A stretch of DNA of 10,940 nucleotides from Azonexus sp. (GTDB lineage Bacteria > Pseudomonadota > Gammaproteobacteria > Burkholderiales > Rhodocyclaceae). The notes under the pieces are model-generated. The model was not told the DNA's origin and searched no databases. It saw only the letters and a list, made by a program, of their open reading frames with translations. Position numbers and translations under genes: made by a program. Below, piece after piece: positions 1 to 5,929 of this stretch (positions are counted from its first letter, which is position 1; each line of letters starts with the position of its first letter). The DNA lies in contig JAITWU010000122.1 of NCBI GenBank assembly GCA_031285115.1, forward strand, positions 1-10,940. Direction: 5' to 3'.

Positions 1-423
1 CAATGGCTGCGCGTTCTCTTGCGCCAGCGCCTCGCGCCGTGGCGGGCGTTTACGCAGCCGATCTACCAGCTTGAAGGACTGCGCGGCAGTCCGCTGCGCC
101 AGCGCCGCCGCCTGCTGCTCAAAGGTCGCGGCGGGGCGACGGCGATGATGCAGTTCGCCTTTGCCAATGTCGAGACAGCGCTTTATGGCGGTCTCTTCCT
201 CGGCCTCCTCGTCTTCGCGCCGGAGGGCCACCGCCAGAGCCTGTTTCGATGGTTTGCCGCTGACCAGGGCGGCATCGCCGACTTGATCCAGACTTTCCTT
301 TATGCCGCCGTCGTCTGCTTCCTCGAACCCTTTTTTGTCGCCGCTGGCTTGACGATGTACCTCAATCGCCGCGTCGAACTCGAAGCCTGGGACATCGAAC
401 AGGAGTTCCGCCATGTCTTTTGA
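1..423 (+). CDS. Uncharacterised multi-pass membrane protein, C-terminal part (5' end outside window)
   Basis: The reading frame is open from the first base (CAA TGG CTG...) to a TGA at 421-423, so about 140 C-terminal residues are visible and the true start lies upstream. Two hydrophobic stretches are clear, around FANVETALYGGLFLGLLVF and LIQTFLYAAVVCFLEPFFVAAGLTMY, separated by a short charged loop. The end, YLNRRVELEAWDIEQEFRHVF, has the look of the cytoplasmic tail of membrane proteins that precede DUF4129 genes in proteobacterial MoxR/DUF58 clusters. The last 11 bp overlap the start of the DUF4129 gene, which implies one operon. No catalytic motif is visible and I do not assign a function; the membrane location and the partial status are well supported. 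Confidence 0.8.
   Translation, partial: QWLRVLLRQRLAPWRAFTQPIYQLEGLRGSPLRQRRRLLLKGRGGATAMMQFAFANVETALYGGLFLGLLVFAPEGHRQSLFRWFAADQGGIADLIQTFLYAAVVCFLEPFFVAAGLTMYLNRRVELEAWDIEQEFRHVF
401..405 (+). promoter_or_regulatory. Ribosome binding site of the DUF4129 gene
   Basis: AGGAG lies 7 bases before the ATG at 413, inside the coding sequence of the upstream gene. It supports choosing 413 as the start although this creates an 11-bp overlap. Confidence 0.65.
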
Positions 424-1171
424 CGGACTGCGCCAAGCCATGCTGACCCTGCTGCTGGCTTTGGTCTGTACCCAGACAGCCCTGGCCGAAGCCCCGCCCG
501 CCAGCCGCCAGGAGGTGCGGCAGGCGGTCGAACAGTTGCGCGCCGATCCCTTGCTCGGCCACATGGAAACCACCAAGCGGCTGCACTTCAAAAAAAGCGA
601 GCGCGAGCATGAGCCAAAGGTCAGCGAGCAGCCAAATTCGCATCCGGCCAGGGATTGGCTGGTCAGTTTTCTGAAATGGTTGAGCACTTCCGCGCGTGTT
701 CTGATGTGGGTGCTTGGCGCTTTCCTCGCGGTTTTCGTGCTGGTCGGGCTGTGGCGCTGGCTGGGCGTGCGCAGCCCGGCCATCCGGCTCACTCCCGAGA
801 CGCCGCCGAGCCATGTGCAAAATCTCGACATCCGCCCGCAAAGCCTGCCCGAAGAAATCGGCGCGGCCGCCGCCGCGCTCTGGCAGCGGGGCGAGCAACG
901 CGCCGCCCTGTCGCTCCTCTATCGCGGCGCGTTGTCGCGGCTGGCGCATGGGCACGCCCTGCCCATCCGCGCCGCCAGCACCGAGGGCGATTGCGTCAAG
1001 CTCGCCAACCGGCGGCTCGATACGCCGCGCGCCCGCTTTTTCGCCCGTCTGGTCGGTGTCTGGCAACAGGCGGTGTATGGGGGGCGGATGCCGGAAAACG
1101 AGCAGGCGTTAGCCCTCTGCCGCGAATTTGACGGGCAACTGGCCGCCGCCGCGCCGGAGGCCGCCCGGTGA
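413..1171 (+). CDS. DUF4129 domain membrane protein
   Basis: A 252-residue protein. Residues 1-25 resemble a cleavable signal peptide (hydrophobic LTLLLALVCTQTALA, possible cleavage after A25). Residues 26-93 are polar and probably periplasmic. Residues 94-115 (ARVLMWVLGAFLAVFVLVGLW) form one transmembrane helix. Residues about 150-245 look like a cytoplasmic DUF4129 domain, with the typical RAALSLLYRGALSRLA helix followed by TEGDC (190-194) and a Trp/Tyr-containing helix (VWQQAVYGG). DUF4129 has no established biochemical activity; it is usually encoded next to MoxR ATPases, DUF58 proteins or transglutaminases. The gene overlaps the upstream frame by 11 bp and the next gene by 4 bp (GTGA), so translation is probably coupled. 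The family call is recognised from pattern, not from a search. Confidence 0.82.
   Translation: MSFDGLRQAMLTLLLALVCTQTALAEAPPASRQEVRQAVEQLRADPLLGHMETTKRLHFKKSEREHEPKVSEQPNSHPARDWLVSFLKWLSTSARVLMWVLGAFLAVFVLVGLWRWLGVRSPAIRLTPETPPSHVQNLDIRPQSLPEEIGAAAAALWQRGEQRAALSLLYRGALSRLAHGHALPIRAASTEGDCVKLANRRLDTPRARFFARLVGVWQQAVYGGRMPENEQALALCREFDGQLAAAAPEAAR
1156..1160 (+). promoter_or_regulatory. Ribosome binding site of the DUF4350 gene
   Basis: GGAGG sits 7 bases before the GTG at 1168. It supports a GTG start overlapping the previous TGA in a GTGA arrangement, rather than a later ATG. Confidence 0.65.
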
Positions 1172-2454
1172 GCGAACGCCTGCGGAGCGTTCTGCTCAAT
1201 CTGCTGGCGCTCCTCGCGCTGGCCGCTGTCGGCCTGTGGCTCATGAACAACACCGAATGGGTGGAGGAACGAGAGTACCAGCCGCCCACCGGCGAAGCGC
1301 GGGGGAACCCCCTGTATGTCGCGCAACAACTCGCCCGCGCCTTGGGCGCAAAGGTCGAGCGCCACAACACGCTGGCGCCGATGCCGCCCGCCGGGGCGAC
1401 GCTGGTGCTGGTTTCCTCCGAGCAGGAGGTGCGCGCGCTGTCAGGACGTGAGGCGCTTTTACGCCAATGGGTCGAGCAGGGCGGGCATCTGGTGGTTAAC
1501 GCTTCCATGCTGGGGTGGGATAACTTGAGTGATTGGCTGCCGGTGCGCTGGGCCGAGCAAAAATCGGCAAGCGGCAGCAACAAGTGCCGCGTCGACAACA
1601 CCGATGCCAGCGTCAGCCAGGACGACGCCGAGAACAACGCCAGCGACGGGAACGAAGGCGAAAGCGACAGCGGCGGCAATGACGAAAATGCCGATGCGGC
1701 TGGGGCCAGTAGCGACAGCAACGCAGACGACCGCTCATGCCGCCAGCTCAGTGAAACCGGCGCCGCCGCCGGGCCGGGCTTCCGGGTCTGTGATGGCTAC
1801 CCTCTCGAAGCCAAACCCGGCGCAGTCAGCCTGTGGTCGGCAACCGGCCCGGATGGTGCGGAACTGTTGCGCGTCAAACTCGGCCAGGGGGATGTGACGG
1901 CGAGCAGCGTCGACATGGATAACGACGCCATTCTCAAAGCTGACAACGCCGAGGCTTTCGCCGCTGCGCTCCGCCTTGCCCCCGGCATGACGCTGTGGTT
2001 CATCGACGAGGCCGATCCCGAACCTCTGTTCGTCTGGCTCTGGCAGCGGGCCTGGATCGTCTTCGTCCTCGGATTTCTGGCGCTGGCGGCGGCGCTGTGG
2101 CGCGGCCTGCCGCGCTTTGGCCCACGGCAGGCGCTACCGGCGCTCGAACGGCGCTCGATGGCCGAACAGATCATCGGCGCCGCCCACTTTCTCGCCCAAA
2201 ATGACCCGCAGGCGCTGCATCAGGCGGCCTTGCGCGTCTTCATGGAAGCCGCAGCGGAGCGTCTGCCGCGCAACTATTCAAGCCTCACGGAAAACGCCCG
2301 CGCCGCCCTCATCGCCCGCCTCACCGGCCAGACCATCGGCGAACTGGCCGATGCGCTGGGCGCTCACCAGCGCAGCCCGGCCCGGCTGGAAGTCGATTTA
2401 CGCTGCCTCGAAACCGCCGCCCGCCGTTTGCGCGAGCGTCCCCTTCACCCCTAA
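1168..2454 (+). CDS. DUF4350 domain membrane protein with an acidic low-complexity insert
   Basis: A 428-residue protein starting at GTG. Residues 8-25 are an N-terminal membrane helix, and residues 289-310 (VWLWQRAWIVFVLGFLALAAAL) form a second. Between them lies a domain of DUF4350 type: NPLYVAQQLARALGA, TLVLVSSEQEV (78-88) and LLRQWVEQGGHLVVNAS (97-113) match the class I glutamine amidotransferase-like fold of that family, with no evident catalytic Cys-His-Glu triad. Residues about 142-190 are a Ser/Asp/Asn/Glu-rich stretch flanked by C140 and C191. The part after the second helix (311-428) is helical and probably cytoplasmic (SMAEQIIGAAHFLAQND; SLTENARAALIARLTG). The gene follows the DUF4129 gene with a 4-bp overlap and precedes moxR by 14 bp, so it belongs to the same operon. 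Its role is unknown; membrane partner of the MoxR/DUF58 pair is an inference. Confidence 0.82.
   Translation: MSERLRSVLLNLLALLALAAVGLWLMNNTEWVEEREYQPPTGEARGNPLYVAQQLARALGAKVERHNTLAPMPPAGATLVLVSSEQEVRALSGREALLRQWVEQGGHLVVNASMLGWDNLSDWLPVRWAEQKSASGSNKCRVDNTDASVSQDDAENNASDGNEGESDSGGNDENADAAGASSDSNADDRSCRQLSETGAAAGPGFRVCDGYPLEAKPGAVSLWSATGPDGAELLRVKLGQGDVTASSVDMDNDAILKADNAEAFAAALRLAPGMTLWFIDEADPEPLFVWLWQRAWIVFVLGFLALAAALWRGLPRFGPRQALPALERRSMAEQIIGAAHFLAQNDPQALHQAALRVFMEAAAERLPRNYSSLTENARAALIARLTGQTIGELADALGAHQRSPARLEVDLRCLETAARRLRERPLHP
1591..1737 (+). other. Acidic Ser/Asn/Asp-rich low-complexity segment inside the DUF4350 gene
   Basis: Codons 142-190 encode almost only S, D, N, E, G and A, with runs such as DDAENNASDGNEGESDSGG. 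The frame is the same before and after, so the segment is an in-frame insert or expanded loop and not a frameshift artefact. It lies between the two membrane helices, most likely on the periplasmic side. Confidence 0.75.
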
Positions 2455-2468
2455 CCTGCCTATCCGCC

Positions 2469-3473
2469 ATGTCAACACTCACCCCGGAAAACCTCGCCCG
2501 CGCAGCCGACCTGCTCACCCGCCTGCGCGCCGAACTCAGCAAAGCCGTCGTCGGCCAGAGCGAAGCCGTCGAGCAAATTCTGCTCGCCTTGGTCGCCAGC
2601 GGCCACGTTCTCATCGAAGGCGTGCCGGGCCTCGGCAAAACCCTGCTCGCCCGGGCGCTGGCGAAAACCATGCAATTGACCCACGCCCGCATTCAATTTA
2701 CGCCCGACCTGATGCCCTCCGACATCACCGGCTACGCCGTGCTCGATCCCGCCGCCCGTGGCGAAAACGACGCCGCCAGCCTTGGCCAGTTGCGCCTGCG
2801 CCGTGGGCCGGTGTTTACGCATTTGCTGCTCGCCGACGAAATCAACCGCGCCCCGGCCAAAACGCAAAGCGCCCTGCTCGAAGTAATGCAGGAATATCAG
2901 GTCACGCTCGAAGGCGAGGCTCATCCGCTGCCCCGCCCCTTCATGGTGATGGCGACGCAAAACCCGGTCGACACCGAAGGCACCTATCCCTTGCCGGAAG
3001 CGCAGATCGACCGCTTTCTGCTCAAGATCGAAATCGGCTTTCCCTCGCTCGCCGACGAAACCGCCATCGTCCAGCGCGTCACCGGCCAGCAGATCGGCAA
3101 CCAGTTGCCGCTCGACGACATCGCCGCCGTGCTCGACGAGCGTCAGGTACAGGTGTTGCAGAACATGGTCGCCTACGTTCGCGTCGACCCGCAGGTGGCC
3201 GACTACGCCGTGCGCCTGACGCGGATCACGCGCGAATGGCCGGGGCTGGCGATGGGCGCTGGCTCACGCGGGGCGCTCGCCCTCGTCCGGCTGGCCCGCG
3301 CCAGCGCCATCGCCGAAGGCCGCGACTTCGCCACGCCCGACGATGTGAAACAGCACGCCCTCCCCGTGCTGCGCCACCGCGTGCGCCTCTCCGCCGACGC
3401 CCAGCTCGATGGCCGCGAGGTCGATGCGCTGCTGCAAGCAGCCATCGACAGCGTCGAAGCGCCACGGCTGTGA
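2469..3473 (+). CDS. MoxR-family AAA+ ATPase
   Basis: A 334-residue protein of typical length for MoxR ATPases. Visible motifs: VVGQSEAVEQILLALVASGHVLIEG leading to Walker A GVPGLGKT (51-58); RIQFTPDLMPSDITG (74-88), a MoxR signature; Walker B LLLADEINRAPAKTQ (119-133) with D123 and E124; sensor 1 region MATQNPVDTEGTYPLPEAQIDRF (161-183) with N165 and arginine R182; and a C-terminal lid domain with RGALALVRLARASA. MoxR proteins are hexameric ATPases that act as chaperones for maturation of protein complexes, often with a vWA-domain partner encoded next door. Here the partner is the DUF58 protein downstream. No clear Shine-Dalgarno sequence precedes the ATG, which lies 14 bp after the DUF4350 stop, so coupled translation is likely. 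The family call is firm; the substrate is unknown. Confidence 0.95.
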   Translation: MSTLTPENLARAADLLTRLRAELSKAVVGQSEAVEQILLALVASGHVLIEGVPGLGKTLLARALAKTMQLTHARIQFTPDLMPSDITGYAVLDPAARGENDAASLGQLRLRRGPVFTHLLLADEINRAPAKTQSALLEVMQEYQVTLEGEAHPLPRPFMVMATQNPVDTEGTYPLPEAQIDRFLLKIEIGFPSLADETAIVQRVTGQQIGNQLPLDDIAAVLDERQVQVLQNMVAYVRVDPQVADYAVRLTRITREWPGLAMGAGSRGALALVRLARASAIAEGRDFATPDDVKQHALPVLRHRVRLSADAQLDGREVDALLQAAIDSVEAPRL

Positions 3474-3488
3474 ACCTCGACAGCCAAC

Positions 3489-3600
3489 GCAGCAGACCAT
3501 GAAGCGCCCATCTGACAGCGCCGACACCCTTCTCTCCCCGCACGGGGCGGGAGGAGTCAATCATCTCGCCGCCAAGGCGCAACCTTCCCCCCTCTCCCCA
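3489..3600 (+). repeat. Direct repeat, copy 1 (period 158 bp)
   Basis: The sequence from GCAGCAGACCATGAAGCGCC through the CTCTCCCC run recurs 158 bp downstream at 3647-3758, ungapped, with roughly 14 differences in about 110 positions counted by eye. It begins just after moxR and contains an ATG (3499) equivalent to the start codon of the DUF58 gene. It also contains a short GC-rich inverted repeat (CTCCCCGC..GCGGGAG type). Confidence 0.85.
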
Positions 3601-3660
3601 ACCCCTCTCCCGCCAGGGGAGAGGGGCTTTGGGCCGATCCCTGGTCGCAGCAGATCATGA
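3499..3660 (+). pseudogene. 53-codon remnant: duplicated 5' end of the DUF58 gene
   Basis: This open frame begins MKRPSDSADTLLSPHGAGG, nearly the same as the DUF58 gene's MKRPPDSAAPLLSPHGAGG, and ends GPIPGRSRS with a TGA that overlaps the DUF58 ATG as ATGA (3657-3660). The remnant ending FGPIPGRS resembles residues 61-67 (FWPIPSR) of the DUF58 protein. It is best explained as the other half of a direct duplication. No good Shine-Dalgarno sequence precedes it, so translation is unproven; if translated it would couple to the DUF58 start. Confidence 0.5.
3585..3626 (+). repeat. CCCTCTCCC palindromic unit, + orientation (REP-like)
   Basis: A C-rich lead (CCCCCCTCTCCCCAA) is followed by a hairpin at 3602-3626: CCCCTCTCCC, loop GCCAG, GGGAGAGGGG. 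The same unit, lead plus hairpin, occurs inverted at 3747-3788 and as an inverted pair at 10433-10546. Confidence 0.8.
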
Positions 3661-3758
3661 AGCGCCCGCCCGACAGCGCCGCCCCCCTCCTCTCCCCGCA
3701 TGGGGCGGGAGGAGCCAATCATCTCGCCGCCAACGCGCAACAAACTCCCCTCTCCCCT
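3647..3758 (+). repeat. Direct repeat, copy 2 (period 158 bp)
   Basis: This is the second copy of the duplication that starts at 3489. Its ATG (3657) opens the long DUF58 frame, so the first residues of that protein are encoded by the repeat. Confidence 0.85.
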
Positions 3759-5189
3759 CGCGGGAGAGGGGCCGGGGGAGAGGGGGAAGCAAACCGCAAC
3801 CACTCTGCCACCCCAACCCCGCCCAAAGAGAGCCGCTTTTGGCCAATCCCCAGCCGCCACAGCGTGCTCGCCTTGACCTTGCTGGCAACGGTCGCCGCCG
3901 TCGCCCTGCTGTTCGGCGCGCCGCTGGTCTGGGTCGCATGGCTGGCCGGTTTGTCGCTGGCGGCTGGCTTGTCGTGGCTGGCGGCTGACGGCTTCATCAG
4001 CCGCCGCGCCTGGCGGGCGGCGCCGTTGCAGGCGCGGCGGCTGTTGCCCCACGCCTTTTCGCTCGGCGTGCCGACGCGGGTGCGCATCGAGCTTGAAAAT
4101 ACCGGCGCGCACGCCTGCATTGCCGATCTGTTCGACGAGCTTGATCCTTCCTTCACCTTCGAGGGCTTGCCGCAGCGCATCGTCATGCCCGCCCGCAGCC
4201 GGCTTCAGGTCGATTACATCGTCACCGCCCAACAGCGCGGTCTGGCGCATTTTGGCCGGGTTCAGTTGCGCCGCCGTTCGCGGCTCGGCAGTTTTGAGCA
4301 GCGCCTGTCTTTGGGCGAGCCGTGCGAATTGCGCGTTTTTCCCAACTTCGCGGCGCTGGCGCGTTACGCCTGGCTGGCGGGTGACCGGCGGCTCGCCCAG
4401 ATCGGCGTCAAGAGCTACGCCCGGCGCGGCGGCGGCACCGATTTCCGCCAGTTGGCCGAATACCAGACCGGCGACGCGGTGCGCTTCATCGACTGGAAAG
4501 CCACTTTGCGCCAAGGCAAACCCATCGTCCGCCAGTTTCAGGACGAGCGCGACCAGCGCGTGCTGTTTCTCCTCGACTGCGGTCGGCGGATGCGCGCCGA
4601 TGAAGGCGGCAGCGCCGTCGGCGGGCGGCATTTCGACGATGCCCTGAACGCCCTCATGCTGCTCGCCTACGTCGCCTTGAAGAGCGGCGATGAAGTCGGC
4701 GTCATCACCTTTGGCAACCGCCCCGGCGAAACCCGGCGCATTGCCCCGCGCAAGGGCCAGGCAGCGCTCGGGAGCCTGATGAACGCGCTCTATGACCTGG
4801 AGCCGTGCGCCGCCCATTCCGATTACGCCGCTGCCGCGCGCGAACTGGCGCAAGCCCATCCACGGCGGGCGCTGGTCATCATGCTGACCAATTTCCGCGA
4901 CGAAGACGAGGGCGAACTGCGCCCGGCCCTGCAACTCCTGCGCCGCCGCCATCTGACCCTGCTCGCCAGCCTGCGCGAGCGCGTCATCGGCACACTCGCC
5001 GCGCAACCGCTCGACGAGCCTGGGCGCGGCGTCGAAGTCGCCGCCGCCCACCTCTTTGAACAATCGCGCCGCGACGCCTTCGCCCGCGCCGTCGGCAACG
5101 ACGCCCTGTCGATCGACGTCGAACCGGCGCAACTGGCGACGACACTGGTCAACCGCTACCATGCCGTCAAACGCGCCGGGCTGCTGTAG
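3657..5189 (+). CDS. DUF58 protein (degenerate vWA-like), partner of MoxR
   Basis: 510 residues if translated from the ATG at 3657. Residues 70-110 contain two membrane helices (VLALTLLATVAAVALLFGA; VWVAWLAGLSLAAGLSWLA). A beta-rich region follows (SLGVPTRVRIELENTG, 135-150). The DUF58 signature is at 258-298: GGGTDFRQLAEYQTGDAVRFIDWKATLRQGKPIVRQFQDE. It leads into a vWA-like fold starting RVLFLLDCGRRMRA (301-314), where the metal-site motif DxSxS is replaced by D307-C-G-R-R. Residues 1-60 are rich in Pro, Gly, Ala and Arg and are encoded by palindromic repeats, unlike normal DUF58 N-termini, which begin shortly before the first helix. A GTG at 3864 (codon 70) is an alternative start, but no strong ribosome site marks either. 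DUF58 proteins are usually paired with MoxR ATPases; an exact role is not established. The family call is firm, the start is uncertain. Confidence 0.9.
   Translation: MKRPPDSAAPLLSPHGAGGANHLAANAQQTPLSPRGRGAGGEGEANRNHSATPTPPKESRFWPIPSRHSVLALTLLATVAAVALLFGAPLVWVAWLAGLSLAAGLSWLAADGFISRRAWRAAPLQARRLLPHAFSLGVPTRVRIELENTGAHACIADLFDELDPSFTFEGLPQRIVMPARSRLQVDYIVTAQQRGLAHFGRVQLRRRSRLGSFEQRLSLGEPCELRVFPNFAALARYAWLAGDRRLAQIGVKSYARRGGGTDFRQLAEYQTGDAVRFIDWKATLRQGKPIVRQFQDERDQRVLFLLDCGRRMRADEGGSAVGGRHFDDALNALMLLAYVALKSGDEVGVITFGNRPGETRRIAPRKGQAALGSLMNALYDLEPCAAHSDYAAAARELAQAHPRRALVIMLTNFRDEDEGELRPALQLLRRRHLTLLASLRERVIGTLAAQPLDEPGRGVEVAAAHLFEQSRRDAFARAVGNDALSIDVEPAQLATTLVNRYHAVKRAGLL
3747..3788 (-). repeat. 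CCCTCTCCC palindromic unit, - orientation, inside the DUF58 5' coding region
   Basis: A hairpin CCCCTCTCCC (3747-3756), loop CTCGC, GGGAGAGGGG (3762-3771) is followed by CCGGGGGAGAGGGGG. Read on the - strand this is the same lead-plus-hairpin unit as at 3585-3626, so the two form an inverted pair. In the DUF58 frame it encodes PLSPRGRGAGGEGE (residues 31-44). Confidence 0.8.
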
Positions 5190-5224
5190 CGCGGCATGTC
5201 AATTTTTAACAGAGAAGCACGCAA

Positions 5225-5851
5225 ATGACTGATCCAGACAATCCCAATCCCTTTGCCCCACCCAAAGCTGCCGTGGCTGACGTGATGCCCGACGGGGGCG
5301 AGGTTTTTCAGCCGGTGAGGATATTTTCCGCCAAGGGACGGATGGGGCGTTTGCGCTACCTCGCCTATCTGAACGCGGGCTATTTCATCACTTCCGTGAC
5401 GATGCGGATTGCAATCATGCTCTTGGGCAAAGATTTGTTTATTGCCCAATCAATTTCAACGGTTATAGGGTTTTTAAGTTTGTTCGTGTACACCCCTTAC
5501 CTGATCCTGGCTCTTCTTTGGGGTATTCAGCGCAGTCATGACATGAACTGGTCGGGCTGGATACTGCTGTTGCCCATCGCTCTGTCCGCCTTGATCTACG
5601 CGGTAGCTATCACGAGCGCCTCCCCCATGCTGATCTTCCTCATTCCCCTGATCAGCCTGATCTGGCTGTTGCGCAAAGGCACGCCAGGCCCCAACCGTTT
5701 CGGCCCACCGCCGCCACCCAACACGACAAGCGTCAAAGTTACCGCCGGGATCATCATTACGTTCTTTGTACTGTCAGTAGTAATAGCGATTTCGCTACCT
5801 GCTTATCAGCAGTACAAGGCGCGCAGCCAAGCCGCGCAGGGACAACGATAG
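5225..5851 (+). CDS. DUF805 membrane protein, copy 1, with pilin-like C-terminal tail
   Basis: A 208-residue protein. The N-terminal tail NPNPFAPPKAAVADV (6-20) is cytoplasmic-looking. FSAKGRMGRLRYLAY (34-48) is the first DUF805 motif, followed by hydrophobic segments at about 49-68, 73-99 and 112-148. The second DUF805 motif is RSHDMNWSGW (103-112), and GTPGPNRFGPPPPPN (152-166) is typical of the family. Unusually for a plain DUF805 protein, the end (KVTAGIIITFFVLSVVIAISLPAYQQYKARSQ, 171-202) resembles the start of a type IV pilin helix (IAIPAYQxYxxRAQ). A purine-rich AGAGAAG lies 8 bases before the ATG. The function of DUF805 is unknown; the proteins are small inner-membrane proteins. The gene lies 35 bp after the DUF58 gene and has a paralogue directly downstream. 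Confidence 0.88.
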   Translation: MTDPDNPNPFAPPKAAVADVMPDGGEVFQPVRIFSAKGRMGRLRYLAYLNAGYFITSVTMRIAIMLLGKDLFIAQSISTVIGFLSLFVYTPYLILALLWGIQRSHDMNWSGWILLLPIALSALIYAVAITSASPMLIFLIPLISLIWLLRKGTPGPNRFGPPPPPNTTSVKVTAGIIITFFVLSVVIAISLPAYQQYKARSQAAQGQR

Positions 5852-5912
5852 GCCGCAACCATGCCGTCAAACGCGCCGGACTGCGATAGCGTCAAGATCA
5901 ATTTTTTAACCA
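5852..5912 (+). repeat. Relic of the DUF58 3' end and leader, duplicated before DUF805 copy 2
   Basis: Bases 5861-5880 match 5161-5180 (the end of the DUF58 gene) at 19 of 20 positions with an offset of exactly 700 bp. Similarity continues through the stop codon (CTGCTGTAGCG versus CTGCGATAGCG) and the AATTTTTAAC leader. The segment still encodes HAVKRAGL-R-stop in the DUF58 frame. It marks the left edge of the tandem duplication that made the second DUF805 gene. Confidence 0.88.
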
Positions 5913-5914
5913 CA

Positions 5915-5919
5915 GGGAG
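5915..5919 (+). promoter_or_regulatory. Ribosome binding site of DUF805 copy 2
   Basis: GGGAG lies 10 bases before the ATG at 5930. It favours that start over the ATG at 5861, which belongs to the DUF58 relic. Confidence 0.55.
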
Positions 5920-5929
5920 TAACACTCAA

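Noticed and set aside
1591..1737. Frameshift or sequencing error in the DUF4350 gene
   Set aside because: The frame is identical before and after the segment and codon choice resembles the neighbouring sequence, so a genuine in-frame low-complexity insert is the simpler reading.
2117..3502. 461-codon + strand frame overlapping DUF4350 and moxR
   Set aside because: Arg/Pro/Ser-rich translation in the wrong frame of two clear genes; no motifs.
3489..3788. CRISPR-like array
   Set aside because: Only two direct copies with a long period, high similarity over most of the unit and internal palindromes; no short repeats with unique spacers and no cas genes.
3561..5162. 533-codon open frame on the - strand
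   Set aside because: It is antisense to the DUF58 gene, has the low-complexity, Gln/Gly/Arg-rich composition typical of GC-rich shadow frames, and crosses the palindromic repeats. No family motif is visible.
5861..5929. Upstream ATG (5861) as the start of DUF805 copy 2
   Set aside because: These codons derive from the duplicated DUF58 tail read in another frame. Copy 1 begins at the equivalent of 5930, which also has a GGGAG ribosome site.
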